Shown here piece after piece: positions 1 through 9,097 of a stretch of 51,461 nucleotides of DNA (positions are counted from its first letter, which is position 1; every line of letters starts with the position of its first letter). The notes under the pieces were generated by a model. It had not been told where the DNA came from, did not search any database, and saw only the letters and a program-made list of their open reading frames with translations. A program made the position numbers and the translations under genes. Source of the stretch: a virus; IMG/VR virus record IMGVR_UViG_3300020129_000348, positions 1 to 51,461 of that record; one strand, 5' to 3'.

Positions 1-52
1 GCGAACGCGAAGTACCGCTACCGGCGAGAGATTACCGAGAAGAGCCCCCAAC
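1..52 (+). repeat. Cassette 3' arm, cut by window edge
   Basis: The arm begins at the window edge inside the GCGAACGC box and ends with GAGAAGAGCCCCCAAC. Its inner part can fold as GCG/CGC or CGG/CCG. It lies just upstream of the helicase-methyltransferase gene, whose Shine-Dalgarno site (AGAGG) follows it. The gene to which it is the 3' end lies outside the window. Confidence 0.8.
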
Positions 53-70
53 CTATAAACCAGAGGACAA

Positions 71-3000
71 ATGGAACGCCAATCAATCAGTGAAACAGCT
101 TATCACGACATTCTAGAACCATCATATGAAGACTTTCTAAAGTCCAAAATAATAGTAACTCCAGAACGAGGAGCACAGTTCAATCCAGACATCAACCCCA
201 AGCTCTTCTGGTTCCAACAAGCAATCTGCCGTTGGGCAATCCGCGGCGGCAACAGGGCGATATTCGCAAACTTCGGACTAGGGAAGACGAACATGCAGAT
301 TCAGATCTGTAAAGCGATTCTCGATCACGTAGACGGCTCAGGCGTGATTATTTGTCCCTTGGGAGTAAAGGACCAATTTGTCCAGGATGCAAAGAAATTC
401 TTCGGCCTGCACTTCCAATACGTACGGACGAATGAAGAGCACGCCCGCATGACCGATGAAGGCCAAAGGTATTTTTTAACAAACTACGAACGCGTCCGGG
501 ATGGAGCGATCTACCCGAACCGTTTTCAGGCGTTGTCCTCGCTCGATGAAGCCGACGTATTGCGTTCCTTCGGTTCCAAAACGTACCAAACCTTCCTAAC
601 ACTCTTCGATAAAGTACCTTTCAAGTACGTCTGCACCGCAACCCCTTCACCTAACCGATACAAGGAACTGATTCACTACGCCGGCTTCTTGGGCATAATG
701 GACACAGGACAGGCCTTAACCAGGTGGTTCAAGCGCGACTCTTCACAGGCGGGGAATCTCAAACTACATCCCCATAAGGAGCGGGAGTTCTGGCTATGGG
801 TTTCCACCTGGGCCGCATTTTTAACCAAACCGTCCGACATCTGCCTTTGCCGGGAGCGTGGAGTCGTTTGCAAGTGCGATGAAGGTTACGACCTTCCGCC
901 GCTCCACATTCACAGACATCGGCTCCCCGTCGATCATTCAACTGCGGGCTACGATTCGTGGGGGCAAGGAAAACTTCTACGCAACGCAGCTACAAGCCTA
1001 CGTGAGGGCGCCAGAGAAAAACGGGATTCGATGGAAGCCAGAATTCAGGAGTGCCGCCGCATCATAGACAACGAGCCACTGCGGACGCATTGGATCATCT
1101 GGCATTCCCTTGAAGACGAGCGCCGGGCAATCGAGCAGGAGATTCCCGAAGCGGTCACGGTTTACGGAACACAAGACTTGGAAGAGCGGGAAGAAGCAAT
1201 TCGGGCTTTTTCGGATGGAGAGTCCGAGTTCCTCGCCACGAAATTAAGCATTGCGGGAAGCGGAACAAACCTGCAACGGCACTGCCACCGGGCAATCTAT
1301 TTGGGACTCGACTTTAAGTTTCGGGATTTCATCCAAGGCGTTCACCGGATCTACCGCTTCCTCCAGGCGAACGAAGTCCACATTTACCTGATCTACACCG
1401 AATCGGAAGATCCAATCTTTGAAGAACTCATGCGGAAGTGGGACCAAGACAGGGAGCTTAGAAAAATCATGACTGACATCATTCGGAAGTACGGATTGAA
1501 CAACGCAGGTGCGGGAGCGGAGATGCAACGCTCAATCGGGCTATCCAGACAGGAAGTGAAGGGCGAACGCTTCACCGCGGTGAACAATGACAACATCCCG
1601 GAGATGGCCGCAATGCCTGAGAACTCCATTGACCTGCTAATCACTTCAGTGCCATTCAGCGACCACTACGAGTACACCGAACTTTACAACGACTTCGGAC
1701 ACAACGACGGAGACGAAGGCTTTTTTGCACAGATGGATTTTCTAACACCGGAGATTTTGCGGACGCTGAAGCCCGGCCGGTTGGCATGTATTCATGTCAA
1801 GGACCGCATCGTCTACGGCTCCGTCTCAAACCTAGGCATGTACTCAGTCAATCCGTTTTCAGATAAATGCGTGGCGCACTTCCGCAAGCACGGATTGATC
1901 TACTGCGGACGAATCACCATCGTGACCGACGTCGTGAGAGAGAATAATCAGACGTACCGATTGGGATGGACGGAAAACTCAAAAGACGGAACCAAGATGG
2001 GCGTTGGCTCACCGGAATACGTTCTGCTGTTTCGAAAACTCCCGTCCGATTTATCGAAGTCGTACGCTGATCAGCCAGTGATTCACGAGAAGCCGATGGT
2101 TGAATGCTCCGAGCACGACTGGACTGAGGGTAGCCCACCGGGACCGTGTAAGAAGTGTGGCACACCGTTCGGGACGATGTACGCGACACAAGTTCCGTTT
2201 CAAGACGGCTTGCCGATGATTCCAGGCACGGGCTATTCCCGAGGCCGCTGGCAGTTCGACGCGCACTCGTTCTGGCGCAGCTCCGGGAATCGCTTTCTAT
2301 CGCCCGAGGAAATCGGCTCCATGCGCATGGACGACCTTCGTAGACTCTGGCGGCAATACGCGTCGTCGAAGATTTACGACTTTCAAGAGCACGTGCGAAC
2401 CGCCGAGGAAATGGAGAAGAGAGGGATTCTACCGTCATCCTTCATGGCACTCGACCCGCCGAATCCCGGTAGTGAATGGGTATGGGACGACGTGACGCGC
2501 ATGCGCACGCTGAACACAGAACAGTCGCGCGGCCGGCTTGAGCAGCACATTTGTCCTTTACAGCTCGATGTAGTAGAGCGATTGATTGAACGGTATTCCA
2601 ATCCCGGCGAACTCGTACTTGACCCGTTCGCTGGAATCTTCACCGTCCCCTACGTTGCAGTCAATAAACAACGGCGAGGCTTCGGAATTGAACTCAACGC
2701 CGATTATTTTCACGACGGAGTTTCCTACTGCCGGGCAGCCGAAGTGAAAGTCACCAGCCCAACACTGTTCGACGTGCTGGATTCAACACCAGCCTTCGAA
2801 CCACCGTTCATCGCGACCGCTTACGATCCCAATGATCGAGCATCGATGCAGCACGCTACGGAAGTTTTGGACGATGCTATGCGAGTGGCGAACGAAACCG
2901 AGATTGGACTCCAGCAGAACCTGCAACAGTTTCAACAGCCGATTGGACTTGATCCGTTGAGTGAGCCGGGCGATCCGCCGACACAGCCCGCCGCACCTCT

Positions 3001-3250
3001 ACCTTATAACGCTTCCCCCACTGCCTACAGCGCTTTATTGGAACGCGCACACAGAGAAGCTTCTCAAAAACGGGAACCGGGAGAATCAGACGATACATTT
3101 CGCGACCGCCGATTGAAACGCGTAATGGAATTAGATCTGGCACACGACCGCGAAGTGCTTCAGAGCGCGAACGCCGCCAAGGATCAACCTACGAACAGCA
3201 GCCGAAAAGAGCGCCAACCAAAAAAGACGAAGAAAGGAAAATTGAAGTGA
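71..3250 (+). CDS. SNF2/DEAD-type helicase fused to N4/N6 DNA methyltransferase
   Basis: The 1059-residue protein joins two enzymes. The N-terminal half is a superfamily 2 helicase: Walker A ANFGLGKT near residue 66, LDEAD near 160, TATP near 189, and motif VI QGVHRIYR near 422. The second half is a beta-class amino-methyltransferase in permuted order: a motif IV-like TSVPFSDHYEY near 525, a Cys/His cluster near 680-696, then motif I LDPFAGIF near 850. Motif IV reads SVPF where SPPF or DPPY is usual, so the catalytic site may be modified. Such fusions are known in phages and plausibly remodel and methylate the element's own DNA. The start is chosen on AGAGG five bases upstream. The last 30 residues lie in a cassette 3' arm, and the Lys-rich C terminus is therefore repeat-encoded. 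Confidence 0.85.
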   Translation: MERQSISETAYHDILEPSYEDFLKSKIIVTPERGAQFNPDINPKLFWFQQAICRWAIRGGNRAIFANFGLGKTNMQIQICKAILDHVDGSGVIICPLGVKDQFVQDAKKFFGLHFQYVRTNEEHARMTDEGQRYFLTNYERVRDGAIYPNRFQALSSLDEADVLRSFGSKTYQTFLTLFDKVPFKYVCTATPSPNRYKELIHYAGFLGIMDTGQALTRWFKRDSSQAGNLKLHPHKEREFWLWVSTWAAFLTKPSDICLCRERGVVCKCDEGYDLPPLHIHRHRLPVDHSTAGYDSWGQGKLLRNAATSLREGAREKRDSMEARIQECRRIIDNEPLRTHWIIWHSLEDERRAIEQEIPEAVTVYGTQDLEEREEAIRAFSDGESEFLATKLSIAGSGTNLQRHCHRAIYLGLDFKFRDFIQGVHRIYRFLQANEVHIYLIYTESEDPIFEELMRKWDQDRELRKIMTDIIRKYGLNNAGAGAEMQRSIGLSRQEVKGERFTAVNNDNIPEMAAMPENSIDLLITSVPFSDHYEYTELYNDFGHNDGDEGFFAQMDFLTPEILRTLKPGRLACIHVKDRIVYGSVSNLGMYSVNPFSDKCVAHFRKHGLIYCGRITIVTDVVRENNQTYRLGWTENSKDGTKMGVGSPEYVLLFRKLPSDLSKSYADQPVIHEKPMVECSEHDWTEGSPPGPCKKCGTPFGTMYATQVPFQDGLPMIPGTGYSRGRWQFDAHSFWRSSGNRFLSPEEIGSMRMDDLRRLWRQYASSKIYDFQEHVRTAEEMEKRGILPSSFMALDPPNPGSEWVWDDVTRMRTLNTEQSRGRLEQHICPLQLDVVERLIERYSNPGELVLDPFAGIFTVPYVAVNKQRRGFGIELNADYFHDGVSYCRAAEVKVTSPTLFDVLDSTPAFEPPFIATAYDPNDRASMQHATEVLDDAMRVANETEIGLQQNLQQFQQPIGLDPLSEPGDPPTQPAAPLPYNASPTAYSALLERAHREASQKREPGESDDTFRDRRLKRVMELDLAHDREVLQSANAAKDQPTNSSRKERQPKKTKKGKLK
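3158..3218 (+). repeat. Cassette 3' arm (solo)
   Basis: It reads CTTCAGAGCGCGAACGC at one end and GAGCGCCAAC at the other, with GCGC pairing to GCGC. It overlaps the 3' end of the helicase-methyltransferase gene and encodes its tail (LQSANAAKDQ). The preceding arm, at 1-52, has the same orientation. Confidence 0.85.
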
Positions 3251-3507
3251 ACACTCTCTTTCATAAACCAAAACACGAGCCATGGTTCTCACCGGTGAAT
3301 GAAGTTCAACTGAAGATCGACTACGACCTCCTGGAGTCTCCACGTTGCCTAAGTGGATGCGGAGGAAAGAAGACGATTGGAAGGCCGGTGTGCGACCGAT
3401 GCGCACGATTCCTCGGAGTCGAAGGTATGAAGAAGTTGGAAGCGATTCAACCTGGCGATGGACTGGAGACCGAGGTTAGCCGACTGTTCGCAGGGAGGTC
3501 AATGTGA
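3247..3507 (+). CDS. Small zinc-finger protein in replication cluster
   Basis: This 86-residue protein has a GTG start overlapping the previous stop as GTGA. It has a Cys pattern C-x3-C then C-x2-C around residues 34-52 (CLSGCGG and CDRCARF), which suggests one zinc-binding finger. It precedes the YdaU-like replication protein with a GTGA overlap, so the two are probably co-translated. I do not recognise the family; a nucleic-acid-binding or adaptor role in replication is possible. Confidence 0.65.
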   Translation: MNTLFHKPKHEPWFSPVNEVQLKIDYDLLESPRCLSGCGGKKTIGRPVCDRCARFLGVEGMKKLEAIQPGDGLETEVSRLFAGRSM

Positions 3508-4379
3508 CCCCCGCCGAACCGAAACGTAATCCGTGGAGCCGGGTGTTTCACGCCGACGAGGTGTTTCAGTTTCAGGGAAACACCTGCGAAGAGATCGGCC
3601 TGACGATGCGCTTACGCTGGTACGCAGCGGCACATAACGGCATCCCGGCTACCGAAGACGCTCTGATTCGCATCGCAAAACAGTCCGGATTGACGCGCAA
3701 CCGCTTCATCAAACTGTGGAGTATTTTGAGTGAAAAATTCACAGAAATCGACGGTCTACTGTTTTACATAGGAGACGACGAGAGGCGAAAGGAAGCCGAA
3801 GTTGAATCGGCTAAGTCACGGGAAGCAGGCAAGAAAGGTGCCGAGATCCGCTGGAAGGACCGCAGGCAAAAATTAACCGTCGTCCCAGAATCGCCCATAG
3901 CCCCCCCATTTTTTCAGGATAGCCACCACTACCACTACCAATCCCAGGTTGAGACTTTAGAGGGGGGTGGACCACTACTACCCCCCAACCCCCCGGAGGA
4001 AGTAGTAGACCCCACCCCACAAGCAGAAGATCAACCCCAGGAGTTTGCGTTAACCGCACCGCTTTCCGACCAGGAATACCAAGAGTTTGCAATTCACTCC
4101 GCATCGGTAGGGCTTGGAGTTCCTAGCCGGAAACTCTGTGAACGGATTCGCGTTAAGTTCCACGCTAAATATCCAGACATGCCCGTCTCAGAAATTGTAA
4201 AGAGCCTACCCAAATTCGAACGGCAAAAAACAGCAGGGCTGTGGGAGACTCTCGATATCGACCAACTACAACTACAAGCCCTCAACCAGCACTTGGCGAG
4301 AGACATCCCACGGAAGCCCAATAGCAGTCAGGACCTCGAACGAAAATTAGCTATGGCGAGAGAACGGAGCGCACAATGA
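3504..4379 (+). CDS. YdaU/DUF1376-like phage replication protein
   Basis: The protein has 291 residues and a GTG start overlapping the upstream stop. The first 110 residues resemble the YdaU/DUF1376 winged-helix-like domain of phage replication loci: an early run on a target number of states, an ALIRIAKQSGL helix, then a KLWSIL/KFTEIDGLLFY segment followed by a basic linker with AGKKGAEIRW. The middle is low-complexity and Pro-rich, and a helical C-terminal part follows. It probably loads or recruits replication factors, the place held by O/P-type genes in phages. It overlaps the next gene by ATGA. Confidence 0.65.
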   Translation: MTPAEPKRNPWSRVFHADEVFQFQGNTCEEIGLTMRLRWYAAAHNGIPATEDALIRIAKQSGLTRNRFIKLWSILSEKFTEIDGLLFYIGDDERRKEAEVESAKSREAGKKGAEIRWKDRRQKLTVVPESPIAPPFFQDSHHYHYQSQVETLEGGGPLLPPNPPEEVVDPTPQAEDQPQEFALTAPLSDQEYQEFAIHSASVGLGVPSRKLCERIRVKFHAKYPDMPVSEIVKSLPKFERQKTAGLWETLDIDQLQLQALNQHLARDIPRKPNSSQDLERKLAMARERSAQ

Positions 4380-4786
4380 AACCAACCGAAGAGAAGTTTG
4401 TCGAAGCAGTTCACGCAATGGGACTCCTGATCCCATTTTTTCCAAAGGACGACATCGCGCAGGCGATCATCGCGAGACATCTTTCAAGTTTCGTAAACAC
4501 AGAAACGGAACTCCAATGGCTCACAGCAGCGGCATGCGGATCAATTCGTGACTGGGAACGAAACGGAGGACTTCCGGAACTCCGGGGACTCTTCTGCACA
4601 CAATTCACACCCGCCGATGGAGTCGCCGCCTACTGCACTACTCCCGGTTACCGAGCCTCAGACCTCGAAGCACAATTTTTCGCGAAAGAACTGGAAGACA
4701 ATAACCGGCGATACGAAGAGTTCCGGCAACTCGCTGGATCGGACGCGAAACCGTTCCCTCTACCAAAACCGAAGCTAATCCAGTAG
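4376..4786 (+). CDS. Conserved replication-cluster protein
   Basis: This 136-residue protein starts with ATG overlapping the upstream stop. It is mainly helical, with a centre reading WERNGGLPELRGLFC, a phrase I associate with small proteins next to phage replication genes. No catalytic motif is visible. Its position directly after the YdaU-like gene suggests a replication accessory role. That is inferred from context only. Confidence 0.55.
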   Translation: MKPTEEKFVEAVHAMGLLIPFFPKDDIAQAIIARHLSSFVNTETELQWLTAAACGSIRDWERNGGLPELRGLFCTQFTPADGVAAYCTTPGYRASDLEAQFFAKELEDNNRRYEEFRQLAGSDAKPFPLPKPKLIQ

Positions 4787-4813
4787 TCTCAGCCGAAAAA
4801 TAGGGCGATTTTA

Positions 4814-4856
4814 GTAGTCCGTACTCGCGTGTACGTAGTCCATACACGCTAGACAA
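4814..4856 (+). promoter_or_regulatory. Two 21-bp operator-like direct repeats
   Basis: Two imperfect 21-base repeats lie end to end, each beginning GTAGTCC and sharing TAC and CGC at the same spacing. A 21-base period puts both on one face of the helix. A TATACT box follows at 4868-4873 and the AGGAGG site of the next gene at 4883. A third partial copy (TAGTCTC) overlaps the preceding stop codon. This looks like a protein-binding operator at a promoter, although no good -35 hexamer is seen. Confidence 0.45.
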
Positions 4857-4891
4857 CAAGATTTTGATATACTTTCCTTTCAGGAGGTCGC

Positions 4892-5194
4892 TTGGCCGAT
4901 TTTAAACCACGGAAAAGTAGATGTACAAACTGCGCCGAACAGTATCTTCAGACTCGTGAGGATCACAGGTTTTGCCAACCAAAATGCCGCTGGGAATTCC
5001 ATCGCAACGGCGGTGTGTCGTTCGCAAAAACAAAATACATTATCGAGCAGGAAGTGGAACGCCGGGTTGCACAAGCCGAGAGCCGGCTTGCAAAGAAGTT
5101 CTCCGACATCCTACGAAAGCGGCACATGGAAACACCTGACGAGTTACTCGCTCTCGTGCAAGATCATCCCGGCGTGACGGTCGCGAAAATATGA
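4892..5194 (+). CDS. Small zinc-finger, coiled-coil protein
   Basis: The 100-residue protein starts at TTG five bases after a perfect AGGAGG. It has C-x2-C (CTNC) near residue 11 and C-x3-C (CQPKC) near residue 29, making a single zinc finger of the cut-down type seen in small phage DNA-binding proteins. A charged helix follows (about residues 50-80). It is the first gene after the only clear regulatory gap in the left cluster, so it may be a regulator. Function is not assigned. Confidence 0.6.
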   Translation: MADFKPRKSRCTNCAEQYLQTREDHRFCQPKCRWEFHRNGGVSFAKTKYIIEQEVERRVAQAESRLAKKFSDILRKRHMETPDELLALVQDHPGVTVAKI

Positions 5195-5973
5195 AACCAC
5201 ACATCGCCCTACTCGCTCTCGTACTCTCTGGTTGTACCCACACCTCAATCAGTCCACCCTCAATTCCTCCAATTCCTCAAGCTCGGGCTTCGGTTCAACA
5301 ACCCCAGGCACAACCTAAGCCCGTCCCTCCTTTTGCGATCTTTAGCGCGAACCCGGTGAATTTAGGACAGCCTTCCGTTACCAGCGGTCTTACACCGTCA
5401 GGCCCGTTCTTTATCGGCTACACAAGTCCGAGCGTGGCTACATTCTTTGCGCTTGATCCGGCTGGCAGTATCTCTCTCGATCAGTCTCAGCCGTCGTTTC
5501 CGTTCTTAAAAGCCATCGGGACGCAAGGACCAACTGGTGAGCAAGGTCCTCCGGGTCCTCAAGGTGCAACCGGGCCACCGGGCGCAATTGGTCCGATTGG
5601 AGCACCTGGCATCCAAGGCCCAGTTGGATTACAGGGACCGCAAGGACTTCAGGGCGCAGTCGGTCCACAAGGACCACCTGGAATAGGGGCCGTCAATCAA
5701 CAGCAAATAATCGAGCACATCGGCAATGCAACCATGCTGCCCGATGGAACCTGGACGCTGGTGGGGGAAACGATCAACACCAGCCGGAATCCGCAAGCGG
5801 TTTTCACAATCACGAAGGACCGGCAACCCCTAATCTACGCCGACTACAACATCACGTTTGATCCGAAGGACGCTCAGCCTACAACGTGGTGGAATGCTCA
5901 CGTAATCGTTAAGCCCACTACGCCGTGGCCCGCCAGTTCGATTATTGAGATGAGATGGAGCACGCTGCAATGA
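5191..5973 (+). CDS. Collagen-like surface lipoprotein
   Basis: The 260-residue protein starts with ATG overlapping the upstream stop. A short signal peptide ends in the lipobox LSGC at residues 12-15, so the mature protein should be lipid-anchored. After a Pro/Gln-rich linker, residues about 110-165 form some 18 uninterrupted Gly-X-Y triplets ([12 protein letters not shown] and similar), which would trimerise as a collagen helix. A C-terminal domain of about 90 residues follows. Collagen-like trimers are common in viral fibres and spikes. With lipid attachment this could sit in a viral membrane, or alternatively in the infected cell envelope. Confidence 0.75.
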   Translation: MKPHIALLALVLSGCTHTSISPPSIPPIPQARASVQQPQAQPKPVPPFAIFSANPVNLGQPSVTSGLTPSGPFFIGYTSPSVATFFALDPAGSISLDQSQPSFPFLKAIGTQGPTGEQGPPGPQGATGPPGAIGPIGAPGIQGPVGLQGPQGLQGAVGPQGPPGIGAVNQQQIIEHIGNATMLPDGTWTLVGETINTSRNPQAVFTITKDRQPLIYADYNITFDPKDAQPTTWWNAHVIVKPTTPWPASSIIEMRWSTLQ

Positions 5974-6008
5974 AATTCAAATGTCCTGAAATGGAGGCCC
6001 TGCTCTAA

Positions 6009-6164
6009 TTGCTTACGCATATTAAATGGATGGAAGAAGATATAGCCGAACTGCGGTCCAAGATTTCTAACCTGACTGCAAGGATCGAGAAACTAGAAGC
6101 CGATAGCGCGAACGCAAACTCTTCCAGACCGTCATCGACCGATGAGAAGAGCGCCAACACATAA
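6009..6164 (+). CDS. Short coiled-coil peptide ending in a cassette arm
   Basis: This 51-residue reading frame starts at TTG directly after a TAA, with GGAGG eleven bases upstream. Residues 8-32 form a heptad-like helix (MEEDIAELRSKISNLTARIEKLE). The last 18 residues lie in a cassette 3' arm and end EKSANT. It converges with the - strand gene that begins 13 bases further on. A 12-codon frame (5970-6008) between it and the collagen gene is probably not functional. Confidence 0.55.
   Translation: MLTHIKWMEEDIAELRSKISNLTARIEKLEADSANANSSRPSSTDEKSANT
6103..6158 (+). repeat. Cassette 3' arm (solo)
   Basis: The boxes are AGCGCGAACGC and GATGAGAAGAGCGCCAAC. An inner hairpin TCATC/GATGA is present. 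The arm forms the 3' end of the short coiled-coil gene. It is preceded in the same orientation by the arm at 3158, the genes between (3247-6164) forming one interval. Confidence 0.8.
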
Positions 6165-6177
6165 AGACAATCGAAAA

Positions 6178-7887
6178 TCAGTTCGCCTGACTCTGCTGAA
6201 GTTGAACCCACTCAGGGTAAGTAAAGATCTCTTCGAGAAACTGAACGTACTTTGGTTTCTTCTTCGGCTCATTCGTATTGGGTAACGAGAAGGCTTGTAG
6301 TTGAGACCAGAGATGAGATTTGCGGATGAGTTGGTCGAAGGACTGCATACCCTCCTGCCGCATGCTGTTGTACAGTGTCATACCTTCGTTTGTAACGGCT
6401 CCACCGTCAATGAGCATTCGCTGAAGTAGTGCTGCGAAGGAGTAGCCGTCAAGCCCCATTTGGTTCGGATCGTGGAAGTGAGCAAGGAAAGACTTCTCTA
6501 TCCAGTCAACGAACATTTGATCGTTCTGCTCTTTCGTCAGTGCCGGCCGAGCGTTTGTCTGTGGTTGCGCGACGGCGGGCTGAGGCTGCTGTGCTTCCCG
6601 AAGTACATTCTCGGTTGACTTCGGTTCGCCGCCTTTGAACATCACGACAGCGTTGTAGAAAATTGAATTCAATAAACCAAGTCCAGTTGTGAGAATGGCC
6701 GGGTTCTCGGCAATCGACTTTCCCAAGGTTTTGAGTAGCGACGGCTCGGCGGGTTCCTCACGTTCCGGTTCCCGGTTGCGGCGCGAGAATCCCATTAGTT
6801 CAGCGAAACGTTTTACCTTTTCCATCTCAGCCATTGCGGAGTCGATGCCGTTCGGATTAACGACCGGAGCCGGCTGTTCAGATGCCTTGATTGCCCGTTC
6901 GCGCCAGAATTCCTTTTCCTCTCTCGCGTTCGCCAACAGCACGTCGTGCATCTTGGATTGCGAGTCCATCATCGTTTTCGCAAGTTCGATGTACTGGATT
7001 CCCGCCGAGTCGTTCGACTTTAGTTTTTCCGCGAGTCCCACCGCACTGTTCAGCATTTCAATCGGGTTGAAGGACTTCGCCGATTCGCGCGACATCGCGT
7101 CCACTTGCTTACTCACCATACCGAGACCGACATCCAGAATTTTCAGTGTTGCATCCTGAACCATCGTGTTCGGCGGTTCTTTTGTTTCATCGTTGCGGTC
7201 GCCCAACTTATCAAGCAACTCCATATTCTTTTCGGTCAGGCGCTCGTTGTTTTCAGCGAGACTTTGTACGGCAGCGGCAGCTACGCTCATTTCTTCCTCT
7301 TGTGCTTTCTCGGCGGCTTGTCCCGCCGGGTCGTCAAACGGCAATCGCTTACCCTTCGCCCGGAGTCCTGAAATGTAACCGGCGTTGTCAGGATGTCCAG
7401 CGACTAAAATATTCGGATCGACCAATGGCGGATAGGCTTCGTCCTCAAGCGAGAACCGGGTCATGGAGATCATTCCAGGCACGCCCATCTCCGTCACCAT
7501 CAGTTTGTATTTGCCGGAGCCGCCCCATTCCGGCTGGCTCAAAAAAAACTCTTCACAGTTCAGAGCGGTGAATGGGAAATCCTCTTGGAATTCCTTTAAA
7601 AGTTTCGGTCGATGCTCTCCAATCAGTTCTTTGTTGATGACGGGCCACTCCCGATACGCATGGACCTGCGCCTTGCCCCGCTGTTCTTCGTTGAAACCGT
7701 CAATCCAGGCGAAAAACTTCTCGGGTGTCGTTTTTGCGGCCGGAGGTTTCGGTAGAATCGTCTTCCCGCGCAGTTTCGCGCCAAGTTTCGCGGCCTTCTT
7801 GCGCGCCTGTGGCGTATCCTGAGGCTGTTTCGAGTAGCCAGCGGCTACGTCGACCGGCGTTGCGGTCTCGTAATCTGGTTTTGACAT
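6178..7887 (-). CDS. Large coiled-coil protein of unknown function
   Basis: The product has 569 residues from ATG at 7887; an in-frame ATG at 7905 would add six. Residues about 205-260 (rich in AENNERLTEKNMELLDKL) and 300-350 are predicted coiled coil, and a moderately hydrophobic segment near residue 410 (PAILTTGLGLLNSIFYNAVVMF) may span or touch a membrane. The N-terminal third is basic and Pro-rich. It is the only - strand gene in the first 22 kb and faces the main structural operon across a divergent promoter gap. It could be a scaffold or an internal virion protein. I do not recognise the family. Confidence 0.6.
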   Translation of the reverse strand: MSKPDYETATPVDVAAGYSKQPQDTPQARKKAAKLGAKLRGKTILPKPPAAKTTPEKFFAWIDGFNEEQRGKAQVHAYREWPVINKELIGEHRPKLLKEFQEDFPFTALNCEEFFLSQPEWGGSGKYKLMVTEMGVPGMISMTRFSLEDEAYPPLVDPNILVAGHPDNAGYISGLRAKGKRLPFDDPAGQAAEKAQEEEMSVAAAAVQSLAENNERLTEKNMELLDKLGDRNDETKEPPNTMVQDATLKILDVGLGMVSKQVDAMSRESAKSFNPIEMLNSAVGLAEKLKSNDSAGIQYIELAKTMMDSQSKMHDVLLANAREEKEFWRERAIKASEQPAPVVNPNGIDSAMAEMEKVKRFAELMGFSRRNREPEREEPAEPSLLKTLGKSIAENPAILTTGLGLLNSIFYNAVVMFKGGEPKSTENVLREAQQPQPAVAQPQTNARPALTKEQNDQMFVDWIEKSFLAHFHDPNQMGLDGYSFAALLQRMLIDGGAVTNEGMTLYNSMRQEGMQSFDQLIRKSHLWSQLQAFSLPNTNEPKKKPKYVQFLEEIFTYPEWVQLQQSQAN

Positions 7888-7955
7888 CCGAACTTTACTA
7901 TACATATAACAAGTGCTTGACGGAAAGCAAGTTAACGTTGTACTCTTCCCCTAAC
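7888..7955. promoter_or_regulatory. Divergent promoter gap
   Basis: This gap lies between the divergent genes at 7887 (-) and 7956 (+). On the + strand TTGACG (7917-7922) and TGTACT (7939-7944) are separated by 16 bases and would drive the long structural operon. On the - strand TTGCTT (7930-7925) is followed 16 bases on by TATATG. Neither gene has a clear Shine-Dalgarno site, so transcripts may be almost leaderless. Confidence 0.4.
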
Positions 7956-8636
7956 GTGCAAACGGCCTATCATCCCGCCTTCGGCGAGAACGTACGCTAC
8001 TCATTCGACCGTTTACCCGATTCGCCAGACGCACAAGTACGGGCGACAATCCGCAAGATGATTTCCTACATCCGCCAGGACGCGCGTTCCTGTCCAGGAA
8101 TCTGGAACGATGCGCAGCGGGCAATTCAGATTGGAGGAGGTGATCCAGTCTCGGGGATATGGAAACTGATTAAACAGTCAATGCGTTTCCAGCGCGACGA
8201 AGTAACCGCGGCGCAGCTCGACACTTCCGATATCCGCAAGCAAGACGCAATTGAAGTATTCATCCGGCCGTGCGATCAATCGCTCCTGATTCAGATGAAA
8301 GGAATCGGGGTCGAAGATTGCGACGGGTTTGAATTGTACGCCGCATGCATGTTCCTCGTTTTAGGAATTCCGATCTCGCTCGTGACGGTAACTGCGAACG
8401 AAGCGGTTCCGAAAGAATTCAGCCATGTCTACCTCGCGGCGTATTTGAACAGTCAACGAATCCCGCTCGACTTCTCTCACGGAAGTTATCCCGGCTGGGA
8501 ATGCCCCAATCTCGGAAAGCTAAAAGAGTGGCCGGTTCAAATGACGTACGGCGAGAAGTTCTGTGAACTGGCGATCGCCACTGGCCTTTTCGCCGGTGCG
8601 TACTTCGGATTGAAGGCAATGGAGCGTGCGGCATGA
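7956..8636 (+). CDS. Transglutaminase-like cysteine peptidase domain protein
   Basis: The protein has 226 residues; a GTG start is chosen because it is the first start after the putative promoter. A papain/transglutaminase-like triad can be read: Cys in EDCDGF near 121, His in FSHVYLA near 157 and Asp in PLDFSH near 171, followed by GSYPGWE. The C terminus is a likely membrane segment (LAIATGLFAGAYFGL). Transglutaminase-fold peptidases cut or crosslink proteins or peptidoglycan. As first gene of the structural operon it could be a maturation protease. The fold is inferred from motif spacing. Confidence 0.65.
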   Translation: MQTAYHPAFGENVRYSFDRLPDSPDAQVRATIRKMISYIRQDARSCPGIWNDAQRAIQIGGGDPVSGIWKLIKQSMRFQRDEVTAAQLDTSDIRKQDAIEVFIRPCDQSLLIQMKGIGVEDCDGFELYAACMFLVLGIPISLVTVTANEAVPKEFSHVYLAAYLNSQRIPLDFSHGSYPGWECPNLGKLKEWPVQMTYGEKFCELAIATGLFAGAYFGLKAMERAA

Positions 8637-9097
8637 TGTTTCAGATTCCATCACGAGGACTCGGAGACGAGAACTCAACTGTCGATTTAACGTTCTTCGG
8701 AGATCCTTCAGTGGGGGGAACGCCTATCGTTCCAAACACGCCGACGCCCGTGTATGACGACGCTGGAAACATCACGTCCTACCTTCCGGCTGGCACAAGT
8801 GCGGTTGGATTGAATTTCACGCCGGCGTCATTACAAGCCCAGAATCCCGGACTAACCGGAGATCAGATCGCGAAGATCATTGCAGCATCGGCTTCCGGCG
8901 CCCTTAATATTTTCCGTCAGACTTCAACGCCCGGTATCGTTCCTGGAACGAATCTTGTCTACAATCCGGCCACAGGACAGTTCTTGCCGGCGAGTGGCGT
9001 TGGACTCACCGCGCAACAAGTAAGCTCTAGCGCAATTCCGTTGGGACTCGCCGCTGTTGCCGGACTCGTACTCCTGATGATGGTGATGAAGAAATGA
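8633..9097 (+). CDS. C-terminally membrane-anchored putative virion protein
   Basis: This 154-residue protein starts with ATG overlapping the stop of the peptidase gene. It is Pro/Gly/Thr-rich and lacks a signal peptide. It ends in a hydrophobic segment (IPLGLAAVAGLVLLMMVM) followed by two lysines. The same plan, a soluble low-charge body with a C-terminal anchor and Arg/Lys end, recurs in at least five proteins of this operon. A membrane-facing virion role is inferred. Confidence 0.6.
   Translation: MMFQIPSRGLGDENSTVDLTFFGDPSVGGTPIVPNTPTPVYDDAGNITSYLPAGTSAVGLNFTPASLQAQNPGLTGDQIAKIIAASASGALNIFRQTSTPGIVPGTNLVYNPATGQFLPASGVGLTAQQVSSSAIPLGLAAVAGLVLLMMVMKK

Noticed and set aside
1914-2438. 174-codon - strand frame inside the helicase-methyltransferase gene
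   Set aside because: It is antisense to conserved methyltransferase sequence, very Arg/Ser-rich and without a ribosome-binding site.
5970-6008. 12-codon frame between the collagen-like gene and the coiled-coil peptide
   Set aside because: Too short to support as a gene, though it overlaps the upstream stop by ATGA.
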